Below, in pieces: positions 7,673 to 15,256 of a stretch of DNA of 64,000 nt. The stretch is from assembly GCA_040387555.1 (NCBI GenBank), contig JAZKDO010000005.1:310001-374000 (forward strand), read 5' to 3'. The notes beneath the pieces were generated by a model. The model was not told the DNA's origin. It ran no database searches and saw only the letters and a list, made by a program, of their open reading frames with translations. The stretch's first letter is position 1; every line of letters begins with the position of its first letter. Origin of the DNA: UBA4416 sp040387555 (lineage in GTDB: Bacteria; Bacteroidota; Bacteroidia; B-17B0; Aurantibacillaceae). The translations under genes and the position numbers were made by a program.

Positions 7673-8272
7673 CTATCCTTTCCTGATTTCTAATATATTT
7701 GAGTAAAGTGTACTTAATTCTTCTTTTATATCTTTATTTGATTCTCGGGCAGTCCTTGAAATAATTTCGCTAAAACATTTGCCGATTTTTTTCCACACTT
7801 GAGCCCTTTCTTTCAAGAGATTTTGAATTACGCTCTTCTGTTCTAATATGAGGGCGTCTTTTGATTGTTCAGTAAGTTTCCTTTCAGTTATTTCGTAGAT
7901 ATTAATTGATACCGCAATTATTTTTAACTTAGATAATATGGGCACATATTCAGTTTGAAACCATCGTGATTCGGAGTTATATGAAATTTCTGCCTCTTTT
8001 AAAAAGGTTTCTCCCGCAAATGCACGTTCGTAATCTTTTTTTAGTTCGCTTTCAACTTCTTTGCCGGGATCGCTCGCATAAGAAAAAAGGTTATCGCCTT
8101 TCTTTAATGTTTTACCATGTAGCAAGGAGGCATTTTCAAACGCTTTTCGGTTAAAATACAGAATCGTACCGTCCCTAGAAACAATAAATCGTACAGCTTC
8201 GGTGGAATCAAATACTGCTGCTAATAATTCCGCGTCTTCCGGACCATTAAGAATAATTTTGTCTTTTGGCAT
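7673..8272 (-). CDS. PAS-domain protein without a recognisable output domain
   Basis: 199 residues: a PAS fold at about 15-130 (VSRDGTILYFNRKAFENAS; WFQTEYVPI; ending ITERKLTE) and then a long helical, probably coiled-coil tail to the end. No kinase, cyclase or DNA-binding module follows and the frame ends at a proper stop with a following basic tail, so it looks like a complete free-standing PAS adaptor, not a truncated kinase. It is convergent with the sensor kinase at 6040-7482, 190 nt away. Ligand and partner unknown. Confidence 0.7.
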   Translation of the reverse strand: MPKDKIILNGPEDAELLAAVFDSTEAVRFIVSRDGTILYFNRKAFENASLLHGKTLKKGDNLFSYASDPGKEVESELKKDYERAFAGETFLKEAEISYNSESRWFQTEYVPILSKLKIIAVSINIYEITERKLTEQSKDALILEQKSVIQNLLKERAQVWKKIGKCFSEIISRTARESNKDIKEELSTLYSNILEIRKG

Positions 8273-8357
8273 TGCTCTAATTGTTCTAATAATTAGCTTC
8301 TTTAATTGAGTAAAAAAAGCCCATTCTTTCGAACAGGCTTCAATAACTCACATAGAG

Positions 8358-8442
8358 CGGAGAAATAGGGATTCGAACCCCAGGAACCTCACGGTTCAAC
8401 AGTTTTCAAGACTGCCGCAATCGACCACTCTGCCATTTCTCC
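8358..8442 (-). tRNA. tRNA-Ser (anticodon UGA)
   Basis: 85-nt cloverleaf on the minus strand. The acceptor stem GGAGAAA (8442-8436) pairs with TTTCTCC (8365-8359), with discriminator G at 8358. The anticodon loop CTTGAAA between CAGT and ACTG gives UGA. A long variable arm (class II) is followed by the T arm GGGGTTCGAATCCCT. The 3' CCA is not encoded. Confidence 0.95.
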
Positions 8443-8553
8443 AGAGTGGGCAAAAATACTAATTTTTTTTATTCTACAACTAATTTCCATAAAATATTTT
8501 TTATCACTAACTTTATAGAAATTTACATCCCCTGTAATTTGTATATCAATAAC

Positions 8554-10026
8554 ATGCGAACTTTTCTTTTCATAATTTCTTTATTTTTTTACAACCTAAT
8601 ATTTTCAAATATTACTGTTTATTTTAATTACGGGGTGTTTAATACCTCTAATTCAAAACCGTTTATGGAAACTTATCTCACTGTTTCAGGAAATAGTGTG
8701 AAATTTTTGCCGGTAAAGGGTGGATATCAAGCCAGTGTGAACATTTCGTGGAAAATATTTAAAGGTACGGAGCTTGTCAAATCATCCAATTATAATTTAT
8801 TGAGCCCTCTTTCTACAGATACAGTGCATCTCCCTTCGTTTTTAGATAACCAAAGATTCTCCCTTGATAATGGGCTGTATACCCTGGAATTAGTGGTAAC
8901 CGATAATGCCAATCCCGAGAAAAAATCTACACATACTGAAAAAATAAATATTTTATTGAAACGAGAAAAAAAAATCTATAACTCGGATATTCAGATTCTT
9001 GAATCTTATAGTAAGGCTACCACTCAAAGTATGCTGACAAAAAATGGTTATGATTTGGTTCCGTATAATATCAATTATTTTCCTAAAACTCAAAATGTAA
9101 TTAAGTTTTATACGGAAACTTATAATCTGGATACGGTTATAGGGAAATCATCAAAGTTTGTGTATGGTTATTTTATTGAAAATAATGAAAACCTACAAAG
9201 ACAGCCTGGCTTGTCAGGATTTCAAAAACAATCTTCTGCAAAATGCAACCCGTTATTGGCTCAATTTGATATCAGCAATTTGCCTTCAGGAAATTACAAT
9301 CTGGTAATTGAAGTGAAGGATTCACTCAATAAAATTCAATCGCAAAAGAAATGGTTTTTTCAACGACAAAGTGATGTGAAGCCAAATGTTTTATATGATA
9401 ATTCTGGTTTCAGGACAGTGGAAGATTTTTTTAATGCAGTTCAGAGTACGGATTCTTTAAAAAAGTTTATTGAATGTTTATGGCCGGTATCAGGAACTAA
9501 GGAAAGAGAATGGCAACAGGTTCAGATTCAAAACAAAGAGCCCAATTTAATGCGTGGTTATTTAGTAAACTATTGGAAAGAGCAAGCCGCCGATACAACT
9601 GATCCATTGCCTTTATGGTATAATTATTATAAGCAGGTGTTAGAAACGAATGCATTATTAAAATGCGGTAAACAGCAAGGGTATTACACTGATAGAGGCC
9701 GTGTTTATTTGCAATATGGCAAACCTGATCAACGAAATCAGGTAAATAGTGAACCGTCAACGTATCCTTATGAAATATGGCAGTATTATCGAATTTACGA
9801 TAAAGCTTCGAAACGGTTTTTTACGAATAAAAAATTCGTATTCGTAAATTTCACTATTGCAGATGATTGTTATAAATTAATTCATAGTGATGTTAAAGGT
9901 GAAATATATGACGAGCGCTGGAAATTTAGATTATCAAATCGTTCCCAGCAATCTAATATGGACAATACCTCGCCTATAAAAACATATGGCTCTAATGTGG
10001 ATGATAATTTTAATAATCCGCGCTAA
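8554..10026 (+). CDS. GWxTD domain-containing secreted/periplasmic protein
   Basis: 490 residues from the ATG at 8554, which opens a clear signal sequence (MRTFLFIISLFFYNLIF). A longer reading from 8446 would add 36 unlikely residues and run back to the tRNA gene. The C-terminal part carries the GWxTD family signature, here GYYTDRGRVYLQYGKPD near residues 376-392 (Tyr replaces the Trp), followed by YPYEIWQYYRI. The N-terminal half is beta-rich. GWxTD proteins are a Bacteroidota/Chlorobi family of unknown function. The gene is 3 nt before the glycosyltransferase and likely co-transcribed with it. Confidence 0.83.
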   Translation: MRTFLFIISLFFYNLIFSNITVYFNYGVFNTSNSKPFMETYLTVSGNSVKFLPVKGGYQASVNISWKIFKGTELVKSSNYNLLSPLSTDTVHLPSFLDNQRFSLDNGLYTLELVVTDNANPEKKSTHTEKINILLKREKKIYNSDIQILESYSKATTQSMLTKNGYDLVPYNINYFPKTQNVIKFYTETYNLDTVIGKSSKFVYGYFIENNENLQRQPGLSGFQKQSSAKCNPLLAQFDISNLPSGNYNLVIEVKDSLNKIQSQKKWFFQRQSDVKPNVLYDNSGFRTVEDFFNAVQSTDSLKKFIECLWPVSGTKEREWQQVQIQNKEPNLMRGYLVNYWKEQAADTTDPLPLWYNYYKQVLETNALLKCGKQQGYYTDRGRVYLQYGKPDQRNQVNSEPSTYPYEIWQYYRIYDKASKRFFTNKKFVFVNFTIADDCYKLIHSDVKGEIYDERWKFRLSNRSQQSNMDNTSPIKTYGSNVDDNFNNPR

Positions 10027-10029
10027 TTT

Positions 10030-11049
10030 ATGATAAACAATAAGGTAGCTGTTGTTATTTTAAATTGGAATGGGAGGTCTTTTTTAGAAAAATTTCTTCC
10101 CATTGTGGTTGAATTTTCTCCTGATACTCATATAGTTGTTGCTGACAATCAATCATCAGATGATAGTGTTATTTTTATTAAAAATAATTTTCCTGAGGTT
10201 TCAGTTATTCTCAATCCTGGTAATGATGGTTTCTCTAAAGGTTACAACCTTGCTTTAAAACAGATAGAGGCCAAGTATTATGTGTTATTGAACTCGGATG
10301 TAGAAGTAACCGAAAACTGGATAAACCCGATCATTCAATTAATGGATTTGGATGAAAAAATTGCAGCCTGCCAACCAAAAATACTGGATTACAAGAATCG
10401 TTCAAAATTTGAATACGCGGGAGCGGCAGGTGGTTTTATAGACAAATATGGCTATCCGTTTTGTCGGGGAAGAATATTTAATGAAATAGAGGAAGATAAA
10501 GGGCAATACGATTCTGCTACAGAGGTGTTTTGGGCCACTGGCGCCTGTATGTTTATAAGAGCAGAGGTCTTTTGGAAAGTAGGAGGTTTTGATAATGATT
10601 ACTTTGCGCATATGGAAGAAATAGATGTGTGTTGGAGAATGAAAAATATTGGATATAAAATTTTTGTTGAGCCAAAATCAATAGTCTATCATGTTGGCGG
10701 TGGAACATTAAATAAGCTCAGCCCAAGAAAAACATTTTTAAATTTTCGTAATAACTTAACTACACTAACTAAAAATGCCGCATCATCTTTTTTGTTTTTA
10801 AAAATTCTTTACCGATTGATCCTGGATGGGGTGGCTGCATTAAAGTTTTTATTTGAAGGAAATGGCTCACATGTTATTGCTGTGTTAAAGGCACATGGTT
10901 CTTATTACGCCCATTTAGGATCTACTTTAAAAAAACGAAAACAGATGAAAGACATGCCTGGTTTCAGAGACGCAACTACTGGCGTTTATAGAAAAAACAT
11001 CGTGTACTGGCACTTTGTAAAAGGAAAAAAGCACTATAGTGAATTATAA
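10030..11049 (+). CDS. Glycosyltransferase family 2 (rhamnosyltransferase-like)
   Basis: 339-residue GT-A enzyme. Sugar-nucleotide fold VAVVILNWNG at residues 6-15, a DxD-like NSDVEV near 88-93, and the acceptor-side motifs FWATGACMFIRAEVFWKVGGFD and EEIDVCWR expected of dTDP-rhamnose-type family 2 transferases. A hydrophobic stretch near residue 255-275 suggests a monotopic membrane association. It would add a sugar to a surface glycan. It lies 3 nt after the GWxTD gene. Confidence 0.88.
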   Translation: MINNKVAVVILNWNGRSFLEKFLPIVVEFSPDTHIVVADNQSSDDSVIFIKNNFPEVSVILNPGNDGFSKGYNLALKQIEAKYYVLLNSDVEVTENWINPIIQLMDLDEKIAACQPKILDYKNRSKFEYAGAAGGFIDKYGYPFCRGRIFNEIEEDKGQYDSATEVFWATGACMFIRAEVFWKVGGFDNDYFAHMEEIDVCWRMKNIGYKIFVEPKSIVYHVGGGTLNKLSPRKTFLNFRNNLTTLTKNAASSFLFLKILYRLILDGVAALKFLFEGNGSHVIAVLKAHGSYYAHLGSTLKKRKQMKDMPGFRDATTGVYRKNIVYWHFVKGKKHYSEL

Positions 11050-11050
11050 G

Positions 11051-11108
11051 CGTAATGCTGAACTTGATTCGGTATCTCACGAGGCCCTGAAACAAGTTTA
11101 GGGGGACG
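11051..11108. repeat. REP-like imperfect palindrome between convergent genes
   Basis: CTGAACTTGATTCGG (11058-11072) and CCTGAAACAAGTTTAGG (11086-11102) form an imperfect stem, flanked by CGT and ACG that extend the pairing. The TGAACTTGTTTCAG-type core is a common dispersed palindrome in environmental Bacteroidota. It lies between the 3' ends of two convergent genes and could act as a bidirectional terminator or mRNA end-stabiliser. Confidence 0.65.
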
Positions 11109-11129
11109 ACTGATTAATATACAATGTTT

Positions 11130-12698
11130 CTACTTCAAACTCCAATCAGAGTTCATCCCTATCTGAGGGTCGAATTCTTTCTTGTTTTTTTTGCAGATCA
11201 ATTTGGCAACGTCTCGCGCCTGTATCAATGAAATGGGAATCCCGCCACCGGCTTGCCCCCAATGGCTGGCATAATAATAATTTTTTAAATTAGGCAACAT
11301 AAATTTAACTGGTGACGAAGCTACCATGTTTTTACCTGGCAACCATCCCTGAGCACTTCCTTGCCAGTTATTTGTATATCGCAACACTGTGGCAGGGGTT
11401 GCAAAATCAATCACTTCTATATCATCTTTAATGCCCGGAAATTTCACATTCAATAAGTCTATTAAAGCATTTGTGAATTTCTTTTTTTCTTCTCGGTATT
11501 TTACCCTTTCATTTTTTCTAAGGTCAATCCAATATTTGCCATTGGTGGTGTAAAAGCTACAGGCCATCACTGTTTTACCCTCAGGGGCTAGTGTAGGGTC
11601 ATAATTATAAAAATGAGCCTCTAAACGATCCCATGATTTGCCACAAGGAGATTCCAGTTTTACTTCTGTAGGAAATCTTGAAAAATGAGGATACTCCTTA
11701 TAAGATTTTTTGAGGCCAAATGAAACTAATAAAATAGAATAATAAACATCCAGTATTTTTCCGTCTTTTAATTTTAAAATCGTATCGTCAACATATTTTC
11801 CATCCAAGTATTCAAAAACGGATTTGTACCAATCAGCCGTCGAAAGTACTATATCACTTTTATGAACCACATCATTTCTTACGAGCAATGCTTTGGCTTC
11901 ATTGTTTTCAGTTATAATTTTTTTTACAGGTGTGTTGTAATGAATCTTTCCGCCCATCGCGATGTAATTGTCGGCAACGCGTTGTGCCCAGCTTAAAGAT
12001 CCACCAATGGGGTAACCTGCACATTGTTTATCAAAAAAAGACATGGGGAAATTGAGAACCATCATTTTAATTTCTTCCCCGTCAAAAAGTAATTCAAAGC
12101 TTTCCTTTAAAAAAGGACTTTTAAATTTTTTCGCAATATCAAAATTGGTTATCTTTTTTTGTTTTGAGAGGTAAAATAAAAACTTCAGATACCTCGCCAT
12201 TTTAATACTTCTAATAATAGAAGGAATAACCGGAAGTTTATACATTACTGGCGGTAATTCAAACTGCTGCAGGTTTCTGATATCCTGAACCACTTCGTGA
12301 ATCACAGCAGCATCTTCAGGAGATAAATCAAGCATATAATCTCTTAATCTATCAAGATTGGTGTATAATTTAAAAACTTTACTTCCATATTTATCCAAAG
12401 AATTTTTCACCTCAACATGCAATCGAATATCATGGTTATGAAAACGCACTTTTTCCATATCAATCAGTTCAGACCACATTTTGTAAAAACCACTACCTTT
12501 GTTTGAGCCTAAGATCCAATGAATAGAACCATCAATGGTGTACTCCCCGTTTTTCCAGCTGGTACATAAGCCACCAGGGATGGAATGTTTTTCAAAAATC
12601 TGTGTTTCAAAGCCATTCATTTGTAAATAACTTCCCGCAGATAGGCCTGAAATTCCTGCACCTATGATATTGATTTTGATCTTTTCCTGCACTCTCAA
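11130..12698 (-). CDS. NAD(P)/FAD-dependent oxidoreductase, phytoene desaturase / CrtISO-like
   Basis: Up to 522 residues. An FAD dinucleotide-binding loop GAGISGLSAG follows a short basic N-terminus, then PGGLCTSWKNGEYTIDGSIHW, the substrate-side motif of the CrtI/carotenoid isomerase/retinol saturase group; the C-terminal WGQAGGGIPISLIQARD closes the FAD site. The reaction is likely desaturation, isomerisation or saturation of a polyene or lipid, but no carotenoid genes adjoin it. There is no in-frame ATG: the frame begins at TTG 12698 or GTG 12692, with an in-frame TAG further upstream. A -7-like TACATTTG on minus (12703-12696) overlaps the TTG. Confidence 0.82.
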   Translation of the reverse strand: MRVQEKIKINIIGAGISGLSAGSYLQMNGFETQIFEKHSIPGGLCTSWKNGEYTIDGSIHWILGSNKGSGFYKMWSELIDMEKVRFHNHDIRLHVEVKNSLDKYGSKVFKLYTNLDRLRDYMLDLSPEDAAVIHEVVQDIRNLQQFELPPVMYKLPVIPSIIRSIKMARYLKFLFYLSKQKKITNFDIAKKFKSPFLKESFELLFDGEEIKMMVLNFPMSFFDKQCAGYPIGGSLSWAQRVADNYIAMGGKIHYNTPVKKIITENNEAKALLVRNDVVHKSDIVLSTADWYKSVFEYLDGKYVDDTILKLKDGKILDVYYSILLVSFGLKKSYKEYPHFSRFPTEVKLESPCGKSWDRLEAHFYNYDPTLAPEGKTVMACSFYTTNGKYWIDLRKNERVKYREEKKKFTNALIDLLNVKFPGIKDDIEVIDFATPATVLRYTNNWQGSAQGWLPGKNMVASSPVKFMLPNLKNYYYASHWGQAGGGIPISLIQARDVAKLICKKNKKEFDPQIGMNSDWSLK

Positions 12699-12828
12699 AT
12701 GTAGAAAAAAGATTGAATTTCGAGAAGTAAAAAACGAGACTGTTTTTCTACAGTACTTTTGCTAAACATCATTGTGGACAGAAGCATGTATAAAATTATC
12801 AGTTTCATAAAATAAAAGAATTGAGCAT

Positions 12829-12861
12829 AAAAAAAGAGCTGAAAATATCAGCTCTTTTTTT
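12829..12861 (-). terminator. Intrinsic terminator after raiA
   Basis: Perfect 14-bp stem: seven A plus GAGCTGA (12829-12842) against TCAGCTC plus seven T (12848-12861), with a 5-nt loop. It starts 18 nt after the raiA stop. The A/T symmetry lets it act in either direction, but only raiA is in position to use it. Confidence 0.88.
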
Positions 12862-12878
12862 ATGTAATGGAATATTAT

Positions 12879-13214
12879 CTAATTTTCAATATCCACATTA
12901 TTCATACCAAGATTATTTGTTGGAGATGACTTTTCTTTGTGTTTTTTAATCTGGGTTTTCAGCGCTTCACATGCTAAATCAATTGACTCCTCAAAAGAAG
13001 CTGATTGTTTTTTCGAAAACAATTCCTGTCCTTTAGCCAGAATTTTTATCTCTGCCACTTTATTTTCGCTGTTGGATGATTTATCCAGTCGCATGATTAC
13101 TTCTCCGTTAATTAAACCGTCATGTAAGCTGTTAAGTTTATTCATTTTGTCGTTAGCAAAATCTAGTAATTTTTTGTCTGCGTCAAAGTGTAGTGTTTGA
13201 ATGTTCGTTGTCAT
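12879..13214 (-). CDS. raiA: Ribosome hibernation promoting factor (HPF/RaiA, short form)
   Basis: 111 residues with the beta-alpha-beta-beta-beta-alpha fold of HPF/RaiA: N-terminal TTNIQTLHFDADKKLLDF, central VAEIKILAKGQELFSKKQSASFEESIDLACEALKTQIKKHKEK. It would bind the 30S decoding centre in stationary phase. It lacks the C-terminal dimerisation domain of long HPF. It is the last gene of rpsU-xerC-raiA, 54 nt after xerC. Unlike its neighbours it has a strong Shine-Dalgarno (see 13222-13228). Confidence 0.92.
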   Translation of the reverse strand: MTTNIQTLHFDADKKLLDFANDKMNKLNSLHDGLINGEVIMRLDKSSNSENKVAEIKILAKGQELFSKKQSASFEESIDLACEALKTQIKKHKEKSSPTNNLGMNNVDIEN

Positions 13215-13221
13215 AATAAAT

Positions 13222-13228
13222 CCTCCTT
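13222..13228 (-). promoter_or_regulatory. Strong Shine-Dalgarno of raiA
   Basis: On minus, AAGGAGG followed by a 7-nt spacer and ATG. This is nearly a full match to the 16S tail at ideal spacing. Bacteroidota mRNAs generally lack such sites because the anti-Shine-Dalgarno is masked on their ribosomes, so this one stands out and may be regulatory. Confidence 0.75.
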
Positions 13229-13268
13229 GTTTTTGTGTTTTTAGTTTATACTATGTTAATTTAAATAG

Positions 13269-14159
13269 TTAATCGCCTCTTGGGTGAGCTTGCTTGTAAG
13301 ATTTTTTTAATTTCTCTATGGTATTATGTGTGTAAATTTGTGTTGCACTTAAGTTTGCATGTCCTAAAAGATCCTTAACTGCATTTATATCAGCGCCATT
13401 ATTGAGAAGGTGAGTTGCAAAAGTGTGGCGCAACACATGCGGACTTTTCTTTTGAATTGTGGTAACTTGAGAAAGATATTTCTTTACGGTACTGTAAACA
13501 AATTGATCAGTTAATGTTTTTCCTTTCTCGCTAACCAACAACATAATATTAAATAAGTTTAGTTCCTGTTTAACTCGTAAATATGATTCAAGGTTACGTT
13601 TAAGGGATAAAGAAATCGGAATGATACGTTCCTTGTTTCGTTTGCCCAAAACTTTTATTGTAGAATTGAAAAGATCTACATCTGTTTCCTTTAAATGTGT
13701 AAGTTCCGACCTTCGTATGCCAGTTTGGTAAAATAGATCCAGCATGAGACTATCTCTAATTCCTGTAAATCCTTCTTCAAATTTGACTTCTGTAAATAAA
13801 TCTTCCATCTGATTCTCATCTACAAATACAGGCAACCGCTTAGGTGTTTTAGGGCCTGATATTTTCGACATTGGATTGATTCCGATTATTTGCTGTCGCT
13901 GTAAGAATTTAAAAAAGGATTTTAATGATGATAATTTTCGGTTTACCGAACGTGCCGCTATCTTGTTTTTGATTAGCACAGATACCCAGGCCCTAATCTG
14001 CTGATAATTAACTTCCGTAATATCTATCTCTTCCTTTTCAGGATTTAAATACTCTATAAACTGTGAGAGATCGTTTTTGTAGGAGGTAATTGTATGAACA
14101 GAGTATCGTTTCTCAAAAGTGAGGTAATCAATAAAAGATAGTAGATGCTTGTTTAACAT
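13269..14159 (-). CDS. xerC: Tyrosine recombinase XerC/XerD
   Basis: 296 residues, the standard Xer length. N-terminal SAM-like core-binding domain (about 1-90), then the catalytic domain with Arg149 (TGIRRSEL), Lys173 (GKRNKERIIP), His241 and Arg244 (HVLRHTFATH), His267 (LLGHANL) and nucleophile Tyr276 (QIYTH); the set is complete. It resolves chromosome dimers at dif. Its place between rpsU and raiA is a common Bacteroidota arrangement. Its ATG begins directly after the U run of a terminator-like hairpin, leaving no room for a conventional ribosome binding site. Confidence 0.93.
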   Translation of the reverse strand: MLNKHLLSFIDYLTFEKRYSVHTITSYKNDLSQFIEYLNPEKEEIDITEVNYQQIRAWVSVLIKNKIAARSVNRKLSSLKSFFKFLQRQQIIGINPMSKISGPKTPKRLPVFVDENQMEDLFTEVKFEEGFTGIRDSLMLDLFYQTGIRRSELTHLKETDVDLFNSTIKVLGKRNKERIIPISLSLKRNLESYLRVKQELNLFNIMLLVSEKGKTLTDQFVYSTVKKYLSQVTTIQKKSPHVLRHTFATHLLNNGADINAVKDLLGHANLSATQIYTHNTIEKLKKSYKQAHPRGD

Positions 14160-14215
14160 AAAAAACCTAAGGGTATAACGAATTTAACTTTAAAAATTCG
14201 AAATACCCTTAGGTT
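14160..14215 (-). terminator. Long hairpin with U run, ending at the xerC start codon
   Basis: Arms 14164-14185 and 14194-14215 pair over 22 bp with one 2x2 internal mismatch and an 8-nt loop. The minus-strand stem ends in ...TTAGG and is followed by TTTTTT then the xerC ATG at 14159. It begins 24 nt after the rpsU stop. The form is that of an intrinsic terminator/attenuator that would separate abundant rpsU mRNA from xerC-raiA. Confidence 0.8.
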
Positions 14216-14239
14216 AAGGTATAAATTTTGTGAAATGTA

Positions 14240-14437
14240 TTATTCTGCAGCTAAACCTAACTGCATTTTTTGCTTATAAACAGCTTTAATGCGAGTTTGT
14301 CTGTTTGTGATCGATGGTTTTTCGAAATTTTTACGTACACGTAATTGCTTAACAACACCTGTTTTTTCAAACTTCTTCTTGAACTTTTTTAAAGCTTTTT
14401 CAATGCTTTCACCTTCTTTTACTGCTACTATTAACAT
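14240..14437 (-). CDS. rpsU: 30S ribosomal protein bS21
   Basis: 65-residue, strongly basic bS21: LIVAVKEGESIEKALKKFKKKFEKTG, then RVRKNFEKPS and a basic helix to AVYKQKMQ. It sits on the 30S platform near the 3' end of 16S rRNA; in Bacteroidota it contributes to masking the anti-Shine-Dalgarno. It is first in the rpsU-xerC-raiA unit, with a near-ideal promoter 33-64 nt before its ATG. Its own leader has no Shine-Dalgarno and is A/T only. Confidence 0.96.
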   Translation of the reverse strand: MLIVAVKEGESIEKALKKFKKKFEKTGVVKQLRVRKNFEKPSITNRQTRIKAVYKQKMQLGLAAE

Positions 14438-14469
14438 TATATAATTTTATTAATTTTTAAATTGGGTTG

Positions 14470-14501
14470 CAAATATATAGGCTAATTCGGGAAAATCCAA
14501 A
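14470..14501 (-). promoter_or_regulatory. rpsU promoter (Bacteroidota consensus)
   Basis: On minus, TTTG (14501-14498), exactly 20 nt, then TATATTTG (14477-14470): a full match to TTTG-N19-21-TAnnTTTG. It predicts RNA starting near 14463 with a leader of about 25 nt. Confidence 0.78.
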
Positions 14502-14534
14502 TTTTATTATCAATTAATTGTTTATTTTAGCTTT

Positions 14535-14741
14535 ATGAACCCAATGAACATGAATTTTACGAGAATTTGCACTTTTGCAATGCTTTTTTTGGCTGTTTCA
14601 TGTAAAAAAGATCATACTTGCCAATGTACTAGTTCCAAAGGCACCTACGAATCCGGAACACTTGAATCTACTAAAAGTTATGCTAAAAAGTATTGTAAAG
14701 ATCTTTCTGCCGGTGAAACAACTTGTGAATTAAAAAATTGA
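14535..14741 (+). CDS. Small lipoprotein of unknown function
   Basis: 68 residues with a signal peptide and lipobox LAVSC, lipidated Cys23, then KKDHTCQCTSSKGTYESG and three further cysteines (Cys28, Cys30 and one near residue 54, plus one close to the end), so disulfides are plausible. Two more ATG codons lie within the first seven codons, so the start could be slightly later. Its stop abuts the stop of the convergent carbonic anhydrase gene with no gap. Function not recognised. Confidence 0.65.
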   Translation: MNPMNMNFTRICTFAMLFLAVSCKKDHTCQCTSSKGTYESGTLESTKSYAKKYCKDLSAGETTCELKN

Positions 14742-15254
14742 TTACTTAAACCAACTACTATACATTAAGTAGTTGTTGGCGATACGGTTTATTTCGCCAT
14801 TAATTAATTCTTCTGAAATATCTTTTACTTTCTTTGCCGGCACACCGGCAAAGATGCAGCCACTTGGAACCTTTGTGCCTTCTGTTAATACAGCACCTGC
14901 AGCGATAATAGAATTGGAACCTATTTCACAATTATCCATTACAATGGCACCCATGCCAATTAATACGTTATCGTGAACTGTGCTGCCGTGTACAATGGCA
15001 TTATGGCCAACAGACACGTTATTACCTAAGATAGTTTTTGTTTTTTGATAGGTACAATGGATTACTGCTCCATCCTGAATATTAACTTTATTTCCTAAAC
15101 GTATTGAATTAACATCACCTCTTACGACTGCATTAAACCAAAAACTGCAATCGTCGCCGCAAATAACGTCACCTACAATTGTAGCGTTTGGAGCAACGAA
15201 GCTGTTTTTTCCAAAAGTTGGTTCAATACCATTTACGGGTAAAATAAAAGCCAT
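14742..15254 (-). CDS. Gamma-class carbonic anhydrase-like hexapeptide-repeat protein
   Basis: 170-residue left-handed beta-helix (YrdA/PaaY-like group of the gamma-CA family). Hexapeptide turns run from VAPNATIVGDVICGDDCSFW onward, and the zinc ligands can be read as His66, His84 and His89 (GHNAIVHG). It may hydrate CO2; some members of this fold are thioesterases (PaaY) linked to phenylacetate genes, and a paa cluster begins 2.7 kb away, though not in the same operon. It is 2 nt downstream of the lipoprotein gene, so the two are coupled. Confidence 0.88.
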   Translation of the reverse strand: MAFILPVNGIEPTFGKNSFVAPNATIVGDVICGDDCSFWFNAVVRGDVNSIRLGNKVNIQDGAVIHCTYQKTKTILGNNVSVGHNAIVHGSTVHDNVLIGMGAIVMDNCEIGSNSIIAAGAVLTEGTKVPSGCIFAGVPAKKVKDISEELINGEINRIANNYLMYSSWFK

Positions 15255-15256
15255 GT

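Noticed and set aside
8446..8553. Longer N-terminus for the GWxTD protein starting at 8446
   Set aside because: It would start 4 bases after the tRNA 5' end and add 36 residues ahead of a good signal peptide at 8554.
12695..12808. 37-codon ORF upstream of the flavin oxidoreductase as a firm gene
   Set aside because: Supported only by position and a hydrophobic start; kept as a finding, not an annotated gene.
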